Source of the DNA: an uncultured Marivita sp.
GTDB taxonomy: Bacteria; Pseudomonadota; Alphaproteobacteria; Rhodobacterales; Rhodobacteraceae
NCBI RefSeq assembly: GCF_947488135.1
Contig: NZ_CANKYW010000001.1
Span: 1,116,001-1,180,000 of the forward strand
Length of the DNA: 64,000 nt
Direction: 5' to 3'
Positions 31,848 to 39,493 of this stretch are shown here, piece after piece (the stretch's first letter is position 1; each line of letters starts with the position of its first letter). The notes below the pieces were generated by a model. It worked only from the letters and a program-made list of their open reading frames with translations, was not told the origin of the DNA and searched no databases. A program made the translations under genes and the position numbers.

Positions 31848-32984
31848 TTGTCCACGCTTTTCTTTTATGGAACCCTGTGCCACGTGCCGCTTCTGGAAGC
31901 GGTTCTCGGTGTGCCGTCCGGAGCTTTGTCTCAACGGCTGCAGACGGCGGTCTTGCCGGACCACCGGGTGTCCTGGGTAAAGGACGAGGCCTATCCCATG
32001 ATCGAAAGAGCCCCCGGCCACGATGCGCAGGGCGTGGTGCTCTTGGGTGTGACCGAGGATGAGGAAAGCCGTCTAAGCTATTACGAAGGCGCGTTTTCCT
32101 ATCATTTGAGCGAGGTCGGCGTTCGAACGACCGACGGAACTCTTCGTGCCGTGTGTTTCTATCCGATGTCGCAGGATCAAACGCGCGGCGCGCCGTGGGT
32201 TTTGGAGGACTGGGTGCGTGGCTGGGGCGAAATGGTCGTTGGGGCGGCGCGGGACGTGATGGCGCGGCGCGCTCGCTACGATGCCGAGACAGCCGGGGCG
32301 CTGCGTCCCTTTCTGACGGCGCGGCATTGGTCGCGAATTCTTGCGCGGCGCGGGGCCGGGCCGACGACCCTACGTCATGCGCCGAAGGATGGCGACGTCA
32401 CGATCCATAAGCGCCACGAAGGCTATCGCGGTTTTTTCGAGCTAGCGGATTTCGATTTCGACCACAGCCGGTTCGACGGCACCCGAAGCCCGACTGTCAG
32501 GCGCGAAGCGTTTCTGGCGTTCGACGCGGCGCTTGTGCTGCCCTACGACCCCAAGACCGATCAAATCTTGCTGATCGAACAGCTTAGGTTCGGGCCGATG
32601 TGGCGCGGCGATCCGAACCCGTGGGTGTTCGAGCCGATCGCCGGTCTGGTCGATCCCGGAGAAGACCCCGCCGACACGGCACGACGCGAGGCGATGGAGG
32701 AGTCCGGCGTGACGCTTGGATCGCTTGAGCCGATGGTTCAGGTCTACGCATCGCCGGGATATTCGACAGAATTTTTTCATTGCTTCCTGTCAGTTACCGA
32801 CCTTTCTGAATTCACTGCGTCAGCAAATGGCTTGGTATCCGAACACGAGGATATCCGAAGCCACGTTCTGTCTTTCGATGACGCCATGGCGCTGGTTCAC
32901 TCCGGTGAGATCAACGCGGGGCCGCTGATCATGATGCTCTTTTGGCTGGCGGCAGAACGCGGACGGCTGCGTGCCTCGGCTTGA
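31848..32984 (+). CDS. trgB: TrgB-like two-domain protein: GGCT-like plus Nudix hydrolase
   Basis: 378 residues. The N-terminus LFFYGTLCHVPLLEAVLG is the gamma-glutamylcyclotransferase-like fold (about 1-180); the C-terminal half is an ADP-ribose pyrophosphatase-type Nudix domain with ALVLPYDPKTDQILLIEQLR split about 221-240 and the Nudix box G-x5-E-x7-REAMEESGV (about 267-289). The start must be the TTG at 31848: it lies in the same frame as trgA, only two codons after the trgA TAA, and no ATG exists between. The product is linked to tellurite resistance in Rhodobacter, mechanism unknown. Confidence 0.82.
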   Translation: MSTLFFYGTLCHVPLLEAVLGVPSGALSQRLQTAVLPDHRVSWVKDEAYPMIERAPGHDAQGVVLLGVTEDEESRLSYYEGAFSYHLSEVGVRTTDGTLRAVCFYPMSQDQTRGAPWVLEDWVRGWGEMVVGAARDVMARRARYDAETAGALRPFLTARHWSRILARRGAGPTTLRHAPKDGDVTIHKRHEGYRGFFELADFDFDHSRFDGTRSPTVRREAFLAFDAALVLPYDPKTDQILLIEQLRFGPMWRGDPNPWVFEPIAGLVDPGEDPADTARREAMEESGVTLGSLEPMVQVYASPGYSTEFFHCFLSVTDLSEFTASANGLVSEHEDIRSHVLSFDDAMALVHSGEINAGPLIMMLFWLAAERGRLRASA

Positions 32985-33037
32985 GTTCCCGTGGCTCCGG
33001 GCCTACACCCGAGGGGAACATATCTGACGGGGGCACC

Positions 33038-34072
33038 ATGCGTTTCGCGGGCGATTTGGCCGAGGCGGTCGGCAACACACCATTGATCAAGCTGCGCAAG
33101 GCGAGCGAGCTGACCGGATGCACCATTCTGGGCAAGGCCGAGTTCCTCAATCCCGGCCAATCCGTAAAGGACCGCGCGGCGCTGTTCATCATCAGGGACG
33201 CGATGGACAAGGGCTTGCTCAAGCCCGGTGGCACGATTGTAGAAGGCACGGCCGGCAACACCGGGATCGGGCTTGCGCTGGTCGGTGCGTCGATGGGCTT
33301 CAAGACGGTGATCGTCATTCCCGAGACGCAAAGCGAGGAAAAGAAGGACATGCTGCGCCTTGCCGGTGCACAGCTCGTCGAAGTGCCCGCGGCGCCCTAT
33401 AAGAACCCGAATAACTACGTGCGCTATTCCGGTCGCCTTGCCGAAGAAATGGCGCGCCGCAGCAACGAGGGTGTCATCTGGGCCAACCAGTTCGACAACG
33501 TCGCGAACCGTCAGGCGCATATTGAAACCACGGGGCCGGAAATCTGGGACCAGACCGACGGCAAGGTCGACGGGTTCATCTGCGCCGTGGGGTCCGGCGG
33601 AACGCTCGCCGGGGTGGCCGAAGTGCTCCAACCCAAGGGCGTCAAGATCGGCCTGGCCGATCCCATGGGGGCAGCGCTCTATTCCTACTACACCACCGGT
33701 GAGTTCAAATCCGAAGGCGGGTCGATCACCGAAGGCATCGGGCAGGGGCGGGTGACGGCCAATCTCGAAGGGTTCAAACCCGACATGGCCTATCAGATCC
33801 CCGATGAAGAGGCGCTTCCCATCGTGTTCGACCTGTTAGCAGAAGAAGGCCTTTGCCTTGGCGGGTCGTCCGGGATCAACATCGCGGGCGCCATGCGGCT
33901 GGCAAAAGACCTTGGGCCGGGGCACACCATCGTCACGATTCTGTGCGACTATGGCACGCGCTATCAGTCCAAGCTTTTCAACCCCGCGTTCCTGCGCGAG
34001 AAAAACCTGCCTGTCCCGGCATGGATGGACGCAGAACCCCAAGACATTCCCACGGTATTCGAGGACGTATGA
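33038..34072 (+). CDS. cysK: cysteine synthase A
   Basis: Makes cysteine from O-acetylserine and sulfide with PLP. 344 residues: AVGNTPLIKLRKASELTGC (about 9-27), LNPGQSVKDRAALFI (about 38-52, with the PLP lysine Lys46 or near), GTAGNTGIGLALVGASMGF (about 71-89), VIPETQSEEKKDMLR (about 94) and GSGGTLAGVAEVL (about 188). The form with insertions after the core is usual in Rhodobacterales. The ATG at 33038 has GACGGGGG upstream. CysK is part of the tellurite locus in Rhodobacter, presumably because thiols detoxify tellurite. Confidence 0.93.
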   Translation: MRFAGDLAEAVGNTPLIKLRKASELTGCTILGKAEFLNPGQSVKDRAALFIIRDAMDKGLLKPGGTIVEGTAGNTGIGLALVGASMGFKTVIVIPETQSEEKKDMLRLAGAQLVEVPAAPYKNPNNYVRYSGRLAEEMARRSNEGVIWANQFDNVANRQAHIETTGPEIWDQTDGKVDGFICAVGSGGTLAGVAEVLQPKGVKIGLADPMGAALYSYYTTGEFKSEGGSITEGIGQGRVTANLEGFKPDMAYQIPDEEALPIVFDLLAEEGLCLGGSSGINIAGAMRLAKDLGPGHTIVTILCDYGTRYQSKLFNPAFLREKNLPVPAWMDAEPQDIPTVFEDV

Positions 34073-36516
34073 CCCGGATGGTCGCAGCGCTCCGGGCGGC
34101 AACGTTTCTTGTACTTTTCGCCGCCGCATCCGTCTCGGCTCAAATCGAAGGGATCAGCTACGACGCCTGGACCGAAGTCGCGGAACGCGCCGAAACCGCC
34201 GTGGCCTCGGGCGATGTTTCGACCGACACGCTGGAAGACGTCCGATCCGAGGTTGCCGCCTTCCGCGACCGTTTGCTGGCGCAGCAGAACGCGGGCGATC
34301 CGCGCCTGTCGACGTTGCAGTCCCAACTCAATGCGCTTGGGACGCCACCGGAGGATGGATCCGAGGCGGAAGAAATCGCGCAGAGGCGGCAAGAGCTCCA
34401 GCGACAGATCAATGAACTGCAAGCGCCCCTGCTACGTGCCGAGGAAGCCTATAATCGCGCCGATGGTCTGATCGCTGAAATCGACGAACTCATCCGCAGC
34501 CGTCAAACAGAACAGCTTTTGCGCCGCGGGACAGAGCCGCTGGACCCACGCCTTTGGGGGCCTGCGATCAAAAGCCTGTTCCAGCCGTTACAGGCCATCG
34601 TGCAAGACGCGATCACGAACTGGAATTCGCCGACGCGCCGTCAGGCGATGACCGACCAATTGCCGGTGATCCTGTTGCTCCTGGTCTTCTCGGCGCTGTT
34701 CCAGTTCCGTGCGCCCAAAGTTGTCGACAGGCTTGGCCGGTGGCTGCGCAACAAGACGCGGCGCGGCACCGGCGTCTGGAGCGCGATCCTGTCCATCCTG
34801 CGGATCATGCTGCCGGTCATCGGACTTGTTCTGCTGGTTCAGGCCATCGCCATCTCGGGCATGATCGGTGAACGCGGGGTCGAGGTGATCTACGTTTTGC
34901 CCGTCATGCTTTTGGTGGTGCTGGTCGCGCGCTGGCTGGCTGCCGAAACATTTTCGCCGGATGATGACACCAACACCATTGCGCTCTCGCACAAGAGGCG
35001 CACCGAAGCCCGGTACTACGTCAATTCGCTGTCCTGGCTGCTCGCGCTCAATACTCTGGTGGCCTACCTGTTCGAGATCGGGGAGTGGAGCATCGAAACC
35101 CAGTCTGTGCTGGGGTTCATCATTCATCTTTTCTGCGGACTGATCCTGTTCCGGTTGGGGCAGATCCTGCGCAAGACCGGACCGCAAGAGGTCTCTCTTG
35201 AACCGGGTGAAGACGAAACTGCGTATCTGAGCTTTCCTTCGCGGCTGGCGCGCCTTGCCGGGCAGGCCGCGATGGTTGTCGGTGTCGTGGGACCGGTCCT
35301 GTCCGCTGTCGGCTATTATAACATCGCCGAATTCCTGATCTTCCCGACCATCCTCACGCTCGGTCTCTTCGCCTTCCTGCTCATTTGTCAGCGTTTCACC
35401 CGCGACGCTTATCACCTCGTGACCGGCAACGAGCTTGACGAAAACCAAAGCCTGCTGCCGGTGATCTCCGGCAGTGTCCTGACCCTTGCTGCCTTCCCGA
35501 TCCTCGCGCTTATCTGGGGCGCGCGGGTGGCGGATCTGACCGAGCTTTGGGCACGGTTCCAGGCCGGTTTTTCGTTCGGCGACACGCGCATCTCTCCGAC
35601 GGATTTCCTGACCTTCGCCATTGTCTTCGTGATCGGATACGTGCTGACCCGGCTTTTGCAGGGCGGATTGAGGGGCTCTGTCCTGCCTAAGACCCGGCTC
35701 GACAAGGGGGGACAGACGGCGATCGTCTCGGGCATCGGGTATCTGGGGATATTCCTGTCCGTCATCATCGCGATCACTGCCGCCGGGATCGACCTGACCG
35801 CACTTGCCTTCGTCGCCGGTGCGCTGTCGGTCGGGATCGGTTTCGGCCTGCAAAACATCGTGCAGAACTTCGTCTCCGGGATCATCCTGCTGATCGAACG
35901 CCCGATCTCGGAAGGGGACTGGATCGAGGTCAACGGTCAGCACGGCACGGTGCGCGACATCTCCGTCCGCTCGACCCGGATCGAGACCTTCGACAGGACC
36001 GAGGTGATCGTCCCAAACGCCGATCTCGTCTCCAACTCCGTCACCAACTACACCCGCGGCAATACGCTCGGGCGTCTGACGGTGGATGTCGGCGTGGCTT
36101 ACGGCACCGACACCCGCAAGGTCGAGGACGTGCTCTACAAGATCGCCCGCAACCACGAGATGGTTCTGATGAATCCCGAGCCGTTCGTGCATTTCAAAGG
36201 CTTCGGCGCGGACTCTCTTGATTTCGACGTGCGCATGATCCTGCGCGACGTCACCAAGATCCTCGTCGTGCGCACCGAGATCAATCACCAGATCACCGAG
36301 GCCTTCAAACGGGAAGGAATCGAGATTCCCTTCGCGCAGCGCGATGTCTGGCTGCGCAATCCCGAAGCCTTGCCCGGCGCTCGACCGGAACGCGAGTCAC
36401 CGCCTGCGACGTCTGACAGCGCGTCTGATGATCAAACGTCGTCGGATCGCGAACGCGCGTCCGACACCGAACGTCCATCCGAGCCTCCCTCAGAGGCAGA
36501 GGAGCCACAGCCATGA
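34069..36516 (+). CDS. MscS family mechanosensitive channel with DUF3772 N-domain
   Basis: An 815-residue large MscS-type channel. Signal peptide (residues 1-24, ending SVSA-Q), a periplasmic coiled-coil/DUF3772 region (about 25-190), then roughly ten membrane helices. The pore helix and beta domain are clear: GALSVGIGFGLQNIVQNFVS (about 584-603), GIILLIERPISEGDWIEVNG (about 604-623) and FDRTEVIVPNADLVSNSVTN (about 643). The C-terminus is a Ser/Asp/Glu/Pro-rich tail. The ATG overlaps the cysK stop by 4 nt, so translation is coupled. Confidence 0.92.
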   Translation: MTRMVAALRAATFLVLFAAASVSAQIEGISYDAWTEVAERAETAVASGDVSTDTLEDVRSEVAAFRDRLLAQQNAGDPRLSTLQSQLNALGTPPEDGSEAEEIAQRRQELQRQINELQAPLLRAEEAYNRADGLIAEIDELIRSRQTEQLLRRGTEPLDPRLWGPAIKSLFQPLQAIVQDAITNWNSPTRRQAMTDQLPVILLLLVFSALFQFRAPKVVDRLGRWLRNKTRRGTGVWSAILSILRIMLPVIGLVLLVQAIAISGMIGERGVEVIYVLPVMLLVVLVARWLAAETFSPDDDTNTIALSHKRRTEARYYVNSLSWLLALNTLVAYLFEIGEWSIETQSVLGFIIHLFCGLILFRLGQILRKTGPQEVSLEPGEDETAYLSFPSRLARLAGQAAMVVGVVGPVLSAVGYYNIAEFLIFPTILTLGLFAFLLICQRFTRDAYHLVTGNELDENQSLLPVISGSVLTLAAFPILALIWGARVADLTELWARFQAGFSFGDTRISPTDFLTFAIVFVIGYVLTRLLQGGLRGSVLPKTRLDKGGQTAIVSGIGYLGIFLSVIIAITAAGIDLTALAFVAGALSVGIGFGLQNIVQNFVSGIILLIERPISEGDWIEVNGQHGTVRDISVRSTRIETFDRTEVIVPNADLVSNSVTNYTRGNTLGRLTVDVGVAYGTDTRKVEDVLYKIARNHEMVLMNPEPFVHFKGFGADSLDFDVRMILRDVTKILVVRTEINHQITEAFKREGIEIPFAQRDVWLRNPEALPGARPERESPPATSDSASDDQTSSDRERASDTERPSEPPSEAEEPQP

Positions 36517-37232
36517 CCGACCCCCTCTATCGCTCCGATCCTTACATGCGTGAAAGCACCGCCCGTGTTATGGGCCACACCGACGAAGGTGGGGTCATCC
36601 TGACAGACGCGCTGTTTTACCCCACAGGCGGTGGTCAACCCGGCGACAGCGGCTGGATCGATTGGGACGGCACCACGCTTGTGATCGCCACGACGGTCAA
36701 AGGCCCTGACGGACAAAGCATCCTTGTCCCGTCCGAACCGACACGTCTGCCGCCCGTCGGCGCGCATGTCGTCCAGCGCCTCGATTGGGAACGCCGGCAC
36801 AAGCACATGCGCGTCCACACCGCGCTGCATCTTCTGTCGGTGGTCATCCCGTTGCCTGTCACCGGTGGGTCGATCGGGGCAGGGCGCGGACGGCTCGATT
36901 TCATGATGCCCGAACCGCCCGAAGACCGCGACGCGCTCGAAGACGAATTGAACCGCCTGATCGATTGCGACCTCGTGGTCGGCGAAAGCTGGATCACCGA
37001 TGACGAGCTTGAGGCGAACCCGTCGCTGGTCAAGACAATGTCGGTGCAACCGCCGCGCGGCAGCGGCAGGGTGCGCCTAGTGAGGATCGGAGAGGGCGCC
37101 GATCAGGTCGATCTGCAACCCTGCGGCGGCACGCATGTCGCCCGCACCGGCGAAATCGGCCGCGTCGTGTTCGGCAAGATCGAGAACAAGGGGAAACAGA
37201 ACCGTCGCGTCAACATTGCGCTGGACGAGTGA
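36513..37232 (+). CDS. AlaX-type alanyl-tRNA editing protein
   Basis: A 239-residue free-standing editing domain that hydrolyses Ser-tRNA(Ala) or similar. LTDALFYPTGGGQPGDSGWI split about 30-49, the zinc motif HMRVHTALHLLSVV (HxxxH, about 98-102) and QPCGGTHVARTGEIG (CxxxH, about 204-218) are all present, so it should be active. It overlaps the MscS gene by 4 nt (ATGA) and the next small gene by 1 nt. Confidence 0.9.
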   Translation: MTDPLYRSDPYMRESTARVMGHTDEGGVILTDALFYPTGGGQPGDSGWIDWDGTTLVIATTVKGPDGQSILVPSEPTRLPPVGAHVVQRLDWERRHKHMRVHTALHLLSVVIPLPVTGGSIGAGRGRLDFMMPEPPEDRDALEDELNRLIDCDLVVGESWITDDELEANPSLVKTMSVQPPRGSGRVRLVRIGEGADQVDLQPCGGTHVARTGEIGRVVFGKIENKGKQNRRVNIALDE

Positions 37233-37606
37233 TGCATCGCGGCTTGCTTCTGGCCACCGGGGTCTTCGTGCTGCTGATCGGTGCCGTGCTTCTGGTCGCG
37301 CCGCAGGCCTACTTTCAGCTTTACGCCACCGACTATGTGTCCGGCATGGATTTCCCCGCCCGCAGATTCTCACCGGCGGTGCTGGCCTTGGGCGCCGTGC
37401 TCATTCTCGCGCGGTCCTTGCAGCCCGGGCCGTTTCTGGCCAACCTTTGCCTGATCTGTGCCCTCGCGTTCCTGGGTGTTGCTGGCACCGGTTTTCTGGC
37501 GTGGTCGCAGGGCATCGCCCGCCCGTCCATCCTCGGCGCCGCCGCGATTGAGGTCGTCATCGCAGCGCACTTTCTGTGGGTCTGGCACCGGATGCGCGCG
37601 CGCTGA
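37232..37606 (+). CDS. small 4-TM membrane protein, unknown family
   Basis: A 124-residue hydrophobic protein with four helices (about 4-22, 46-62, 70-88, 97-115) and the loop DFPARRFSPAVLALGAVLIL. The layout is like the DUF4345-type protein at 7218-7592. The ATG at 37232 shares its first base with the stop of the editing gene (TGATG). Last gene of the run that begins at cfa. Function unknown. Confidence 0.65.
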   Translation: MHRGLLLATGVFVLLIGAVLLVAPQAYFQLYATDYVSGMDFPARRFSPAVLALGAVLILARSLQPGPFLANLCLICALAFLGVAGTGFLAWSQGIARPSILGAAAIEVVIAAHFLWVWHRMRAR

Positions 37607-37675
37607 TACTTTGTTGTACAATATCTGAACAAACGCCCTTGCATCCCCCCAAGGGTTTCTTCTAAACACCGCCTC

Positions 37676-37765
37676 GGACAGGTGGCCGAGTGGTCGAAGG
37701 CGCGCGCCTGGAAAGTGCGTAGGCGGGAGACCGTCTCGAGGGTTCGAATCCCTTCCTGTCCGCCA
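37676..37765 (+). tRNA. tRNA-Ser (anticodon GGA)
   Basis: 90 nt with encoded CCA. The acceptor stem GGACAGG (37676-37682) pairs with CCTGTCC (37755-37761), discriminator G, then CCA. The anticodon loop CTGGAAA gives GGA. The long variable arm (GTAGGCGGGAGACCGTCTC) is the serine type and the T-loop GGTTCGAATCC is canonical. No integrase or repeated 3' end is seen beside it. Confidence 0.97.
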
Positions 37766-37886
37766 CTTCCGTACAGCAAACCCGAGAGCAGGTGCCTTGC
37801 GCGGTTTTTCAGACCGATCGCCAAAGCAAATTCTGCCGAACGAAAGTTAATTTCTGGCCGACGGATTTGCCCGGCAATGATCCGGT

Positions 37887-38384
37887 CTACGGTTCCTTCG
37901 CCTCGTCGTCATCGTCATGGGCGATGCCTTCGGCAACCTTGATGCCGCGGATGATGATCAAGGCGAGGATGGTGGCCACCACCGCCATCAACCACATTCC
38001 GAAACCGGCGCTTAGACCCACACCGGCGGCCAGCCAAAGGCTTGTCCCGGTGGTCAGACCGCGCACCTTGCCTTGCGAGAATACAATCATTCCGGCAGCC
38101 AGAAACGCCACGCCACTCGTTACGGCTTCTACCAGACGCAACGGGTCCATTGACACACGGTCCGCTGCGTGGGCGCTGTCATTGAGAACTTCGAGCATAA
38201 TCAGGCAATACAGCGCCGCCGCCAATCCGACGAGCATGTGGGTCCGCAATCCGGCGGCCCGCCGACGGGTCTCGCGCTCAAGGCCGATCAGACCGCAAAA
38301 GAACACGGCTCCCAGAAGTCGCGTGGCGATCACTTGCCACGGGATGGACGTCTGGGCCGAGAGGTCATTCAAGATTTGTTCCAT
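37887..38384 (-). CDS. MgtC/SapB family membrane protein
   Basis: A 165-residue protein with about four to five helices. LGAVFFCGLIGLERETRRRA (about 24-43) and AAGLRTHMLVGLAAALY (about 43-59) are MgtC signatures, and LVEAVTSGVAFLAAGMI (about 84) is the third. It ends in an acidic tail DDDDEAKEP. The family is tied to magnesium or acid stress and to virulence in other bacteria; exact role here unknown. An EcfG-type promoter lies 32 nt upstream, divergent from a dehydrogenase with its own EcfG promoter. Confidence 0.88.
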   Translation of the reverse strand: MEQILNDLSAQTSIPWQVIATRLLGAVFFCGLIGLERETRRRAAGLRTHMLVGLAAALYCLIMLEVLNDSAHAADRVSMDPLRLVEAVTSGVAFLAAGMIVFSQGKVRGLTTGTSLWLAAGVGLSAGFGMWLMAVVATILALIIIRGIKVAEGIAHDDDDEAKEP

Positions 38385-38415
38385 GAGTGCGTTTACCAGC
38401 AGGCTTTTGACGATT

Positions 38416-38440
38416 AACCCCGTGCGATGGCCACGGTTCC
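38416..38440 (-). promoter_or_regulatory. EcfG-type promoter of the MgtC gene
   Basis: On the minus strand GGAAC (38440-38436), a 16-nt spacer, GGTT (38419-38416), ending 32 nt before the MgtC start. One base off the CGTT consensus in the -10 element. Confidence 0.7.
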
Positions 38441-38454
38441 GGTCACTGTCTCAA

Positions 38455-38480
38455 GGAACACTGGCAAGCCTTCTTGCGTT
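38455..38480 (+). promoter_or_regulatory. EcfG-type promoter of the SDR gene
   Basis: GGAAC (38455-38459), a 17-nt spacer, CGTT (38477-38480): a perfect EcfG consensus, ending 39 nt before the start codon. Back to back with the MgtC promoter, 14 nt apart. Confidence 0.85.
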
Positions 38481-38518
38481 GAGAAGCGAAACTTGCATGA
38501 CCTAAAGGAGTGAGAGCC

Positions 38519-39493
38519 GTGACGGAACGTGTTGCCGTGGTTGCCGGGGGATCCGCCGGTGTCGGTCGGGCCGTCGTCTCGTGTCTGATCGACGATGGAT
38601 ACAGTGTCGGCGTTCTGGCGCGTGGTCAGGAGCGGCTTTCCGAGTTGGAAAAGATCTATGGCGAGAAGGTGCTCGCGCTCACCTGCGATGTCGCCGACGC
38701 CGAAGCAGTGGCCCGTGCCGGGGCCACCATAGAAGACACGCTCGGGCCCGTCTCCGTCTGGGTCAATGCCGCCATGATGACGAGCTTTTCGCCGTTTCCG
38801 AAGATGCAAGCTGACGAATTCCAGCGGATCGTCAACACGACGCTCATAGGCGTCGTCAATGGCACCCGAACGGCACTCGCCCTGATGGAAAAGCGCAATC
38901 GGGGGCGGATCGTGAACGTGGGCTCAGGCCTCGGATACCGGTCGGTGCCCTATCAGTCGGCATATTGCGCCTCGAAACACGGAATCAACGGTTTCACGGC
39001 CTCGATCCGCTCTGAGTTGATCCGCGAGGGAACAGCGATCACCATCAGCGTTGTCCAATTGCCGGCGATAAACACGCCTCAATTCGATTGGGCGCTCAAC
39101 AGGCTGTCGAAAAAACCGCAACCCGCGCCGCCGATCTTTCAGCCGGATGTGGCCGCGCAAGCGATCATGCGGGCCGTTTCGGAAGGCGCGCGCGAATATT
39201 TCGTCGGCAAATCGGTTCTCGAACTCGTTTTTGGCAACATGGTGTTGCCGTCTTGGCTTGATCGCAAATTGGCCGACAGCGGAGCGGAGATGCAGAAATC
39301 GGACGATGATGACCCGGGTGGCCGCCCCAACAATCTGTCCTCTCCGGTGAGCCATATCAGCGCGACGGCGCACGGCCGCTTCGGCAAGGACGCCAAGGAG
39401 AGCGCGCTGATCGTGAACGCCGACCGCGCGCGCGTTGCTGCCTTTGCTATACCACCTCTGGCGGCGCTCTTGATCGGTCTGCTGATCGGCTAG
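38519..39493 (+). CDS. short-chain dehydrogenase/reductase with C-terminal membrane anchor
   Basis: 324 residues. AVVAGGSAGVGRAVVSCLID (residues 6-25) is the TGxxxGxG-type NAD(P) loop with a Val-Ala-Gly variant, VWVNAAMM (about 81) the NNAG-like motif, and YQSAYCASKHGINGF (about 144-158) the YxxxK catalytic pair. The last 20 residues (FAIPPLAALLIGLLIG) form a membrane anchor. Start GTG at 38519 with AGGAG 9-13 nt upstream. Substrate unknown. Preceded by a perfect EcfG-type promoter. Its stop overlaps that of the convergent glucosidase gene (CTAG). Confidence 0.88.
   Translation: MTERVAVVAGGSAGVGRAVVSCLIDDGYSVGVLARGQERLSELEKIYGEKVLALTCDVADAEAVARAGATIEDTLGPVSVWVNAAMMTSFSPFPKMQADEFQRIVNTTLIGVVNGTRTALALMEKRNRGRIVNVGSGLGYRSVPYQSAYCASKHGINGFTASIRSELIREGTAITISVVQLPAINTPQFDWALNRLSKKPQPAPPIFQPDVAAQAIMRAVSEGAREYFVGKSVLELVFGNMVLPSWLDRKLADSGAEMQKSDDDDPGGRPNNLSSPVSHISATAHGRFGKDAKESALIVNADRARVAAFAIPPLAALLIGLLIG

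Noticed and set aside
37676-37886. tRNA-Ser as integration site of a genomic island
   Set aside because: No integrase, no repeat of the tRNA 3' end and no change in base composition was seen, although the stress cluster begins just after it.
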